From: Flavobacterium psychrophilum
Lineage (GTDB): Bacteria > Bacteroidota > Bacteroidia > Flavobacteriales > Flavobacteriaceae
Direction: 5' to 3'
NCBI GenBank assembly: GCA_945860385.1
Contig: CAMAQD010000024.1
Location: forward strand, 1-54,681
DNA: 54,681 nt
Numbering within the stretch: position 1 is the first letter of the stretch; the number at the start of each line of letters is the position of its first letter. Both the position numbers and the translations under genes were made by a program. The notes under the pieces were generated by a model that searched no databases, was not told the origin of the DNA, and saw only the letters and a program-made list of their open reading frames with translations. This document shows positions 8,473 to 14,650 of the stretch, in pieces.

Positions 8473-9114
8473 ATGAATTTATCTTTAGAATATAAAATTA
8501 GAGAACCTAAAATAAAGTTGGACAAAAATCCGCTTTTACTCTTAATTCACGGTTATGGAAGCAATGAAGAAGATTTATTTTCTTTCGCAGCAGAACTTCC
8601 TGACGAATATTATATCGTTTCAGTTCGCGCACCATATAATCTGCAATATGGAAGTTATGCCTGGTATGCCATCAACTTTGATGCTGATGAAAAAAAGTTT
8701 TCCGACAACGAACAAGCCAAAACATCAAGAGATTTAATTGCCCAATTTATAAATGAATTAGAGGAAAAGTATCCGATTGATGCTAAAAACGTGACTTTAA
8801 TTGGCTTCAGCCAAGGTACCATTTTGAGTTATGCCGTAGCGCTTTCACATCCTGAAAAAGTGCAAAGAGTTGTTGCTATGAGTGGATATATCAATCCAGA
8901 AATTTTAGAGGAAAATTATCTAAAAAATTCGTTTACTAACCTTAAAATATTTGTTTCGCACGGAACAGTAGATCAAGTAATTCCTATTGATTGGGGACGA
9001 AAAGCAAAACCTTTCCTGGAGAATTTAGGAATAAACACAACTTACAAAGAATATCCGATTGGTCACGGCGTTTCTCCACAAAATTTTTATGATTTCAAGA
9101 GTTGGCTACTTTGA
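8473..9114 (+). CDS. Alpha/beta hydrolase, phospholipase/carboxylesterase type
   Basis: A 213-residue cytoplasmic serine hydrolase. LLLIHGYGSNEEDLFSFA (about 22-39) supplies the oxyanion region. GFSQG (about 115-119) is the nucleophile elbow with the catalytic serine. The acid is likely Asp in HGTVDQVIP (about 170) and the histidine is in IGHGVSPQ (about 199). The size and the HGYGS start match the YpfH/carboxylesterase group (PF02230), which hydrolyses short acyl esters. It is the last gene of the 4877-9114 run, followed by a heptamer repeat and a terminator. Confidence 0.88.
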   Translation: MNLSLEYKIREPKIKLDKNPLLLLIHGYGSNEEDLFSFAAELPDEYYIVSVRAPYNLQYGSYAWYAINFDADEKKFSDNEQAKTSRDLIAQFINELEEKYPIDAKNVTLIGFSQGTILSYAVALSHPEKVQRVVAMSGYINPEILEENYLKNSFTNLKIFVSHGTVDQVIPIDWGRKAKPFLENLGINTTYKEYPIGHGVSPQNFYDFKSWLL

Positions 9115-9117
9115 GGA

Positions 9118-9159
9118 AGTTAGCAGTTAGCAGTTAGCAGTTAGCAGTTAGCAGTTAGC
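9118..9159. repeat. Heptamer tandem repeat (AGTTAGC)6
   Basis: Six perfect consecutive copies of AGTTAGC start 4 bp after the esterase stop codon and run directly into the terminator. Perfect identity of all units indicates recent expansion by slippage. Confidence 0.9.
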
Positions 9160-9206
9160 AAAAAAACGAAAATGTCTTGAGAAGTTAAGATGTTTTCGTT
9201 TTTTTA
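9160..9206. terminator. Bidirectional terminator
   Basis: ACGAAAA-TG-TCTT (9166-9178) pairs with AAGA-TG-TTTTCGT (9187-9199), bounded by A6 and T7 runs, between convergent genes. Confidence 0.75.
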
Positions 9207-9230
9207 TACATAGATGTTTAACATTCTTAA

Positions 9231-9264
9231 TCTGAAATCTGAAATCTGAAATCTGAAATTTGAA
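9231..9264. repeat. Heptamer tandem repeat (TCTGAAA)4 plus a degenerate unit
   Basis: Four perfect units of TCTGAAA and one variant, ending 2 bp before the stop of the minus-strand gene. It has a different unit but the same 7-nt period as the repeat 110 bp to its left. Confidence 0.9.
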
Positions 9265-9266
9265 CA

Positions 9267-9767
9267 CTATTTTTGGTACAACAACGACTGAAATGTTTCA
9301 AAAGAAACTGTTTCGTCATCATTTACAAAATATTTTATTAAAACTTCTCCCCAATAGTCTCCGTCACTAAAATCGGCAATAATCCAGCGGTGATTTAAGA
9401 TTCGTACTTTGTTGATGATGAATTTATTGGCTCCGATTTGGTCTTGACCAATGTATGGATTCCCTTTTGGATTGGAATTCAAATCCAATAATTTTTCGGT
9501 TACAACAGGAATCAGTTTTTCTATTTGAATCGTTTTAGTTGCATTGTCGGGGTTGAAATAATTCTGTGCATTTTCATTTTTTTCCAATGAAAAATAATTA
9601 GCATCGACTAGTTTGGAATTGACAGACTCTAAATCTTTTTTCAATTTTACTTCTGTTTTAGCCCATTTGTCTTTTTCGAAAGCCAATTGTTTACTAAAAT
9701 ACATATAAGTAAAAACATTCAAAAGCAAAACAATAATAATCAGATAAAGTAATAAAGAGTTTTTCAT
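9267..9767 (-). CDS. Membrane-anchored protein of unknown function
   Basis: A 166-residue protein with one N-terminal transmembrane segment (SLLLYLIIIVLLLNVFTYMYF), a short charged, probably coiled-coil stretch (about 30-55, FEKDKWAKTEVKLKKDLESVNSKL-like), and a C-terminal domain with beta-strand character (LNHRWIIADFSDGDYWGEVLIKYFV). It is oriented with the domain facing the periplasm. It follows the MBL-fold hydrolase gene by 12 bp on the same strand, so they are probably one transcript. I do not recognise the family beyond conserved hypothetical. Confidence 0.75.
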   Translation of the reverse strand: MKNSLLLYLIIIVLLLNVFTYMYFSKQLAFEKDKWAKTEVKLKKDLESVNSKLVDANYFSLEKNENAQNYFNPDNATKTIQIEKLIPVVTEKLLDLNSNPKGNPYIGQDQIGANKFIINKVRILNHRWIIADFSDGDYWGEVLIKYFVNDDETVSFETFQSLLYQK

Positions 9768-9779
9768 TTCAAAGTAATA

Positions 9780-10544
9780 TTAAAGAGTAATGTCTAAGTT
9801 GTCGTAAGCCAAATAAACGTTTTTTGGGAGTTTTTGTTGTACTTCTTCGTGAAAGCCCATAATATGGCTAATGTGTGTGAGATAGGCTTTTTCGGGTTTA
9901 ACCAAAGTAATAAAATCCAAGGCTTCTTGCAAATTAAAATGAGTGTTGTGTGGCTCCTCACGCAAAGCATTTACAACCAGAACTTTCAAGTTTTGCAATT
10001 TAATCAATTCAGGTTCTTCAATTGTTTTTACATCTGTTAAATAAGCAAAATCATCGATTCTATACCCAAAAACTTGAAGTCTACCGTGCATCACATTGAT
10101 AGGAATCGCCATTTTATTCCCAATGGGAAAAGGATAATTATTGACTACTTCAATTGGTTTTACTGAAGGAGCTCCTGGATATTTATTTTCGGTTTCAAAA
10201 ATATAATCAAATCGCTTTTTCAAATTTTCTAAGACCCGTTGATGACCATAAACTGGAATATCGCCTTGCTTAAAAAAAAAGGGGCGAATGTCATCTAATC
10301 CTGCTGTATGATCGGAATGTTCGTGAGTATAAAGAATCCCATCCACTTTATGACAATTTGAAGTAAGCATTTGTTGTCTAAAGTCCGGACCACAGTCTAT
10401 AACAAAAGAGTGATTCTCCCAGTGAATCCATACTGAAACCCGAAGTCTTTTGTCTTTAAAATCAAGGCTTTGACAAACTGAATGATTGCTTCCAATGACA
10501 GGAATTCCTTGTGAAGTACCAGTTCCTAAAAAATACAAATTCAT
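9780..10544 (-). CDS. MBL-fold metallohydrolase, PhnP-like
   Basis: A 254-residue metallo-beta-lactamase-fold enzyme. FLGTGTSQGIPVIG opens the protein, IDCGPDFRQQ follows, and YTHEHSDHTAGLDD (about 86-99) is the HxHxDH metal motif. Further histidines lie at VMHGR and YLTHISH, completing a dinuclear zinc site. The sequence order matches PhnP-type phosphodiesterases (cyclic ribose phosphate or related substrates), though the true substrate is unknown. I place the start at 10544 rather than 60 bp upstream because a TATTTTTG promoter box lies at 10570-10577 on this strand and MNLYFLGTGTSQG is the family N-terminus. Confidence 0.87.
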   Translation of the reverse strand: MNLYFLGTGTSQGIPVIGSNHSVCQSLDFKDKRLRVSVWIHWENHSFVIDCGPDFRQQMLTSNCHKVDGILYTHEHSDHTAGLDDIRPFFFKQGDIPVYGHQRVLENLKKRFDYIFETENKYPGAPSVKPIEVVNNYPFPIGNKMAIPINVMHGRLQVFGYRIDDFAYLTDVKTIEEPELIKLQNLKVLVVNALREEPHNTHFNLQEALDFITLVKPEKAYLTHISHIMGFHEEVQQKLPKNVYLAYDNLDITL

Positions 10545-10569
10545 TTTAAAACCCTTGTTAAATATTATA

Positions 10570-10577
10570 CAAAAATA
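10570..10577 (-). promoter_or_regulatory. -7 box TATTTTTG for the MBL-fold gene
   Basis: CAAAAATA on the plus strand reads TATTTTTG on the minus strand, about 25 bp upstream of the ATG at 10544. It forms a divergent promoter pair with TAACTTTG at 10612-10619. Confidence 0.55.
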
Positions 10578-10611
10578 GCAATAAATCTCTGCAATTTGAA
10601 ACATTTTTTAC

Positions 10612-10619
10612 TAACTTTG
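10612..10619 (+). promoter_or_regulatory. -7 box TAACTTTG
   Basis: TAACTTTG lies 21 bp before the ATG at 10641. It falls inside the upstream TTG-initiated extension of that reading frame, which argues that the extension is not translated. Confidence 0.6.
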
Positions 10620-10640
10620 CACGAAAATAGCGATTTCTTT

Positions 10641-12107
10641 ATGAAAAGAGACACTGAAATTAAGTTGAAAGGTGACAAAGTCATCGAACAAATTCCTTCT
10701 TTAAAAGACAAAGCCCTTCGTATCAATTTGAACGAAAATATCTACGGGACTTTCTCGGAAATTGGTGCTGGTCAAGAAACAGTTAGACATTTTTTTAGAG
10801 CAGGAGGTTCTTCAGGAACAATTGCAAAAGCAATGTCCGCATATGACAAAGATTTTAGCGATGCCATATACGGAGTTGAAGAAGATAGTCGTTATGTAAC
10901 GGAAAGTCGTCTCAAAAAAATTCTTACTCACGAAGCGGGTCTAATTGAAAAACGATTAAGCAGAAAGAAACACCCCAATAAAATCTTTTTCAGTTTTGCA
11001 AATACTGTTGCTACTATTGATTTTGCCAAACAATTCAAAGGACACGGCTGGGTTGGTATAAAATATCAATTGGAACCTGAAGAAGAATACAATGAGATTA
11101 TTATTCACATTCGATTTAAGGAAACCGATGTTCGTTTACAACAAGAAACCCTTGGTATCCTTGGTGTTAATCTAATTTATGGTGCATTTTATAAATACAA
11201 TAATCCAAAAAATTTATTACGATATTTATACGATCATCTTGATAAAGACCAGCTAGAAATAGATACTATCAACTTTTCTGGACCGCGTTTTGCCAATGTT
11301 GACAACCGTTTGATGAGTTTACAGTTAGTGAAAAACGGCATGACGGATGCCGTGATATTTGATCCAGAAGGTAAAAATATTCTTCCTGCAGCCATTTTAT
11401 ACAAAAAAAATATCCTTGCCATACGTGGAAGTTTTCGTCCTGTTACAAAGGTGAATATGGATATGTATGAGGAATCATTAAAAATGTTTCTCAACGAACA
11501 AAAAGTAGTTAAAGAGAATACTTTGGTCATCTTTGAAATTACATTATCCAACTTGCGTTCCGACGGTGAAATCGACGAAAAAGACTTTATGGATAGAGCT
11601 CAATTACTTTGCTCTTTGGGGCAGACAGTAATGATTTCTAATTTTCAGGAATATTATAGAGTGGTAGAATATTTTGCAAAATACACCAAAGCCCGAATGG
11701 GATTGGCAATGGGTGTCAATAACTTGATAGAGATTTTTGACGAAAAATACTATCGCCATTTGAGTGGTGGTATCTTAGAAGCTTTTGGGAAATTATTTTA
11801 CCGTGATTTGAAAGTCTATTTATATCCAATGATAGACGAAAATGGTATAATTACGAATTCAGAAACATTGAGAATACATCCTCGTATGAAAGAATTGTAT
11901 AAATTCTTTAAATTCAATGGAAAAGTAGTTGATATTGAAAACTACAATCCTAAAAATTTAGAAGTATTCTCTCGTGAAGTTTTAAAAATGATTCGCCAAT
12001 GCAAACCGGGCTGGGAAACTATGCTGCCTGCGGGTGTAGCCAAAATCATTAAGAAAAAGAAATTATTTGGTTATGATCCCAATGTACTTTTAGAGGAAAA
12101 TAGTTGA
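10641..12107 (+). CDS. Conserved Bacteroidota protein of unknown function
   Basis: A 488-residue protein starting MKRDTEIKLKGDKVIEQIPSL. It has no signal peptide, no transmembrane segment and no beta-barrel ending, so it should be cytoplasmic. Distinctive stretches are RHFFRAGGSSGTIAKAMSAYDK (about 50-71), HGWVGIKYQ (about 137-145), ETLGILGVNLIYGAFY (about 172-187) and GPRFANVDNRLMSLQLVKNGMTDAVIF (about 213-239). It is extremely well conserved in flavobacteria as far as I remember. I cannot connect it to a fold with known activity, and automatic product names for it should be distrusted. It is monocistronic, with a strong terminator behind it. Confidence 0.8.
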   Translation: MKRDTEIKLKGDKVIEQIPSLKDKALRINLNENIYGTFSEIGAGQETVRHFFRAGGSSGTIAKAMSAYDKDFSDAIYGVEEDSRYVTESRLKKILTHEAGLIEKRLSRKKHPNKIFFSFANTVATIDFAKQFKGHGWVGIKYQLEPEEEYNEIIIHIRFKETDVRLQQETLGILGVNLIYGAFYKYNNPKNLLRYLYDHLDKDQLEIDTINFSGPRFANVDNRLMSLQLVKNGMTDAVIFDPEGKNILPAAILYKKNILAIRGSFRPVTKVNMDMYEESLKMFLNEQKVVKENTLVIFEITLSNLRSDGEIDEKDFMDRAQLLCSLGQTVMISNFQEYYRVVEYFAKYTKARMGLAMGVNNLIEIFDEKYYRHLSGGILEAFGKLFYRDLKVYLYPMIDENGIITNSETLRIHPRMKELYKFFKFNGKVVDIENYNPKNLEVFSREVLKMIRQCKPGWETMLPAGVAKIIKKKKLFGYDPNVLLEENS

Positions 12108-12122
12108 AAAAATAAATAGCAT

Positions 12123-12159
12123 AAAAAAAGCCAAGAAAGTAAAAAATCTTGGCTTTTTT
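12123..12159. terminator. Bidirectional intrinsic terminator
   Basis: A7-GCCAAGA (to 12136) pairs with TCTTGGC-T6 (from 12147). It serves the converging 488-residue protein gene and bcp. Confidence 0.85.
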
Positions 12160-12173
12160 GTTTGAGATTGCTC

Positions 12174-12626
12174 TTACTTCAAAATCTGAGCTGCGTGTGC
12201 TTTAGTTTTTACTTGTGAAATCACTTCATCAATAATGCCATTTTCGTCAATGACAAACGTGGTTCTATGGATTCCATCATATTCTTTTCCCATAAACTTT
12301 TTGGGCCCCCAAACTCCAAAGGCTTGAATTACTGATTTGTCTTCGTCTGCCAATAATGGAAATGGAAAATCGTATTTTTCTTTGAACTTGGCTTGGGCTT
12401 TAGCAGCATCGGCACTCACTCCTAAAAGTGCATAATTATTGGCCTGAAAACGTTCGAAATTGTCTCTTAAATCACAAGCTTCGGCGGTACAGCCTGGCGT
12501 ATTTGCTTTTGGATAAAAGAAAACTACTAATTTTTTTCCTTTATAATCGGCTAATGTATGAGTATTACCATCTTGGTCAATTCCCGAAAAACTGGGTGCT
12601 TTGTCGCCTTTTTTTAATGTTGTCAT
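12174..12626 (-). CDS. bcp: Thiol peroxidase Bcp (peroxiredoxin)
   Basis: A 150-residue peroxiredoxin of the BCP/PrxQ class. MTTLKKGDKAPSFSGIDQDGNTHTLADYKGKKLVVFFYPKANTPGCTAEACDLRDNF contains the peroxidatic cysteine in PGCTAEAC and the resolving cysteine five residues later. It reduces hydrogen peroxide and organic hydroperoxides with thioredoxin in the cytoplasm. The ORF can be extended 37 codons upstream, but that extension runs through a heptamer-like T-rich tract and into a dispersed repeat element (12669-12810), so MTTLKKGD is the supported start. Confidence 0.93.
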   Translation of the reverse strand: MTTLKKGDKAPSFSGIDQDGNTHTLADYKGKKLVVFFYPKANTPGCTAEACDLRDNFERFQANNYALLGVSADAAKAQAKFKEKYDFPFPLLADEDKSVIQAFGVWGPKKFMGKEYDGIHRTTFVIDENGIIDEVISQVKTKAHAAQILK

Positions 12627-12668
12627 TTTTTTATTGTTTATGGTTTTTTGTTTATTGTTTGTGGTTAT

Positions 12669-12810
12669 GCCCCAGATTGCAGTGAAAACCCCGGAGTTTT
12701 TGAAGCTTATTTTTTCTTGAAATAACAAAGCGACCAAAGGAAGCTCTTGCTATTGCTTAGAAAAAAAGCTGCAAAAATGAGGAGTTGAAACGGAAGGCTG
12801 GATTAGGCAC
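12669..12810 (+). repeat. Dispersed structured element, copy C
   Basis: This 140-nt stretch shares identical 13-mers CGACCAAAGGAAG and CTTAGAAAAAAAG, plus AGCTTATTTTTTCTTG-like and GCCCCAGAT-like words in the same order, with a copy at 48919-49066 on the other strand. The T-rich and A-rich blocks (TTTTTTCT and AGAAAAAA) flank the shared core and can pair to form a long arm. It lies between bcp and nth, co-oriented with and 45 bp upstream of nth. Function unknown; either a non-coding RNA or leader element, or a small mobile repeat. Confidence 0.6.
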
Positions 12811-12854
12811 ATCATAAAAAATACAGTAATTTTACAATTCAAATTTACTTAAAA

Positions 12855-13514
12855 ATGACCAAACAAGAACGGGTAACGTTTGTTATAAATACGTTAAAAG
12901 AATTGTATCCTGAGATTCCAATTCCTTTGAATCACAAGAATCCTTACACGCTGTTGATAGCGGTTTTGCTCTCGGCGCAATGTACGGATGTTAGGGTGAA
13001 TCAGATAACGCCTTTGCTTTTTGCCAAAGCCGATAATCCGTATGATATGATAAAAATGTCGGTTGAGGAAATTAAGGAAATCATTCGTCCGTGTGGTTTG
13101 TCGCCAATGAAATCGAAAGGAATTCACGGTTTGTCGCATATTTTGATTGACAAACACGGTGGCGAAGTGCCTCAAAGTTTTGAATATCTGGAAGAATTGC
13201 CTGCCGTGGGGCATAAAACAGCTAGTGTCGTGATGTCTCAAGCCTTTGGCGTTCCAGCATTTCCTGTCGATACGCACATTCACAGGTTGATGTACCGATG
13301 GAATTTATCGAACGGAAAAAATGTGGTTCAAACCGAGAATGATGCTAAAAGACTTTTTCCGGAGAAAATCTGGAACGATTTGCACCTGCAAATGATTTGG
13401 TATGGACGGGAATACTCCCCAGCTCGAGGTTGGGATTTAGAAAAGGATATTATCACTGCAACAGTAGGCAAAAAATCTGTTTTGGAAGAATATTATAAAA
13501 AAACGTCCCGATGA
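12855..13514 (+). CDS. nth: Endonuclease III-type DNA glycosylase lacking the Fe-S cysteines
   Basis: A 219-residue HhH-GPD protein. LLSAQCTDVRVNQITP (about 38-53), the helix-hairpin-helix LEELPAVGHKTASVV (with the catalytic lysine in GHKTA, about 121) and FPVDTHIHRLMYRW (catalytic aspartate about 138) are all present. It would excise oxidised pyrimidines and cleave the abasic site. The C-terminus, where family members carry four cysteines for a [4Fe-4S] cluster, reads WYGREYSPARGWDLEKDIITATVGKKSV, with no cysteine at all. The last codons and the stop lie inside the terminator hairpin that follows. Confidence 0.88.
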   Translation: MTKQERVTFVINTLKELYPEIPIPLNHKNPYTLLIAVLLSAQCTDVRVNQITPLLFAKADNPYDMIKMSVEEIKEIIRPCGLSPMKSKGIHGLSHILIDKHGGEVPQSFEYLEELPAVGHKTASVVMSQAFGVPAFPVDTHIHRLMYRWNLSNGKNVVQTENDAKRLFPEKIWNDLHLQMIWYGREYSPARGWDLEKDIITATVGKKSVLEEYYKKTSR

Positions 13515-13527
13515 TTTCGGGACGTTT
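13503..13527. terminator. Terminator built from the nth 3' end
   Basis: ACGTCCCGA (13503-13511) pairs with TCGGGACGT (13517-13525). The nth stop codon TGA (13512-13514) is in the loop, and the left arm encodes its last residues. T and A runs are modest; it probably also ends the minus-strand transcript coming from the sigma factor gene. Confidence 0.75.
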
Positions 13528-13529
13528 GA

Positions 13530-13673
13530 TTAATTAGCTATAATTTCGAAACTTTTAGTATTTACTTTTAGTACGCTTAGTGCTTTTGAGTAATTTAATA
13601 AAAAAGAAATTGTTTCTTTTTTTGGTTTCATTGAATTGGTAACTAATGTTTTTTGAGAGTAAATTTTCGCCAT
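13530..13673 (-). CDS. 47-residue small protein downstream of the sigma factor
   Basis: Reading the minus strand from the ATG at 13673 gives a 47-residue protein, MAKIYSQKTLVTNSMKPKKE through SKALSVLKVNTKSFEIIAN and a stop at 13530. It is basic and soluble, with a Lys-rich middle (MKPKKETISFLLNYSKA) that looks like an amphipathic helix. It starts 54 bp after the ECF sigma factor stop on the same strand, without an intervening terminator, so co-transcription is likely. The MKPKKET...FLLNYSKA core resembles small hypothetical proteins I have seen in other flavobacteria. Function unknown; a link to the sigma factor is only positional. Confidence 0.6.
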   Translation of the reverse strand: MAKIYSQKTLVTNSMKPKKETISFLLNYSKALSVLKVNTKSFEIIAN

Positions 13674-13726
13674 AAAGTAATAAATTATTGTTTTTTTATT
13701 ACAACGCTAAAATTTACAGTATAGTA

Positions 13727-14311
13727 TTAATTCGTTAAAATTATTTGATGTTTGTCAATAACTTTTCTCATATTCATCAAAGCGTACCGCATTCTACCCA
13801 AGGCAGTGTTAATGCTAACTCCTGTTAATTCTGAAATTTCCTTAAAACTCATATCTTGATACATACGCATAATCAAAACTTCTTTTTGATCGGCTGGAAG
13901 TTCTTCGATTAGTTTTCGTAAGTCTATTTCTACTTGTTCCTGAATTATTTTATTTTCTATAGTAAGTGAATTATCAGACATAATAGAAAAAATAGAAAAT
14001 TCCTCAGTTTCTCTAAACATTGGCATTTTTTTATTTCTGCGAAAATGATCAATTATAAGATTGTGGGCAATGCGCATTACCCAAGGTAAGAATTTACCTT
14101 CTTCGTTGTACGATTTAGATTTTAAAGTTTTAATAACTTTAATAAAAGTGTCTTGAAAAATATCATTCGAAATATCTCTGTCAGAAATTTTCGAATATAT
14201 AAAACCGAATATTTTTGATTGATGTCTATTGATCAATATAGTTAAAGCGTTTTCATCACCTTCAACATAATTGTGTACCAATAAGGAGTCTGGAAGTTGT
14301 ATATTAGCCAT
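13727..14311 (-). CDS. ECF-type RNA polymerase sigma factor
   Basis: A 194-residue sigma-70 family protein. Region 2 is at about 25-90 (FGFIYSKISDRDISNDIFQDTFIKVIKTL, then FLPWVMRIAHNLIIDHFRRNKK). Region 4 is at about 133-185 (ELPADQKEVLIMRMYQDMSFKEISELTGVSINTALGRMRYALMNMRK), with the helix-turn-helix. No anti-sigma factor gene is next to it, so control is probably by expression or by an unlinked partner. It is divergent from the uvrA paralogue, separated by 339 bp, and followed by a 47-residue ORF. Confidence 0.92.
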   Translation of the reverse strand: MANIQLPDSLLVHNYVEGDENALTILINRHQSKIFGFIYSKISDRDISNDIFQDTFIKVIKTLKSKSYNEEGKFLPWVMRIAHNLIIDHFRRNKKMPMFRETEEFSIFSIMSDNSLTIENKIIQEQVEIDLRKLIEELPADQKEVLIMRMYQDMSFKEISELTGVSINTALGRMRYALMNMRKVIDKHQIILTN

Positions 14312-14650
14312 AGTTATACCTTTTAGTTTTTAACGAAAATCTGGAGCAATTTTTCTAAAAAGTAGTTTTATTGTATAAGCTAATTGTTTTTTAAGGTTAA
14401 AACTTTGTCAAATTTAACTAAATTAAATCCTAAGATGCAAGCAAAATTAAAAAAAATTAACTTTTGCAAGGAATAAATTAACATTACTCAAGTACTTTTC
14501 CCCCGATTATGTCGTTTTTACAATCCAAAAAAATATAAAATTTTATTGCTGGAAAAATTAAAAAACCGCTTTTAACAATAAAATTTGTGATTCGTTCAAT
14601 GCCACTTCTCATTTATAAAATGATTACTTTTGTGAAAATCCATTTTTTGT
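14312..14650. other. Divergent intergenic region between sigma factor and uvrA paralogue
   Basis: Very AT-rich. The only clear element is a TACTTTTG box at 14625-14632, giving the uvrA transcript a leader of about 12 nt. No ORF, repeat or terminator is seen. The sigma factor promoter is not obvious. Confidence 0.5.
14625..14632 (+). promoter_or_regulatory. -7 box TACTTTTG for the uvrA paralogue
   Basis: A match to TAnnTTTG 18 bp before the ATG at 14651. No good -33 TTG is seen at the usual distance. No LexA-like palindrome was recognised. Confidence 0.55.

Noticed and set aside
9118..9264. CRISPR-like array
   Set aside because: Seven-base units without spacers are microsatellite repeats; no cas gene is present in the window.
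10596..10640. Upstream TTG start of the 488-residue protein
   Set aside because: The TAACTTTG promoter box lies inside it, so this part is probably not transcribed.
12627..12737. N-terminal extension of Bcp by 37 codons
   Set aside because: It encodes Asn/Lys-rich low-complexity sequence from T-rich DNA and enters repeat element C; MTTLKKGDKAP is the family start.
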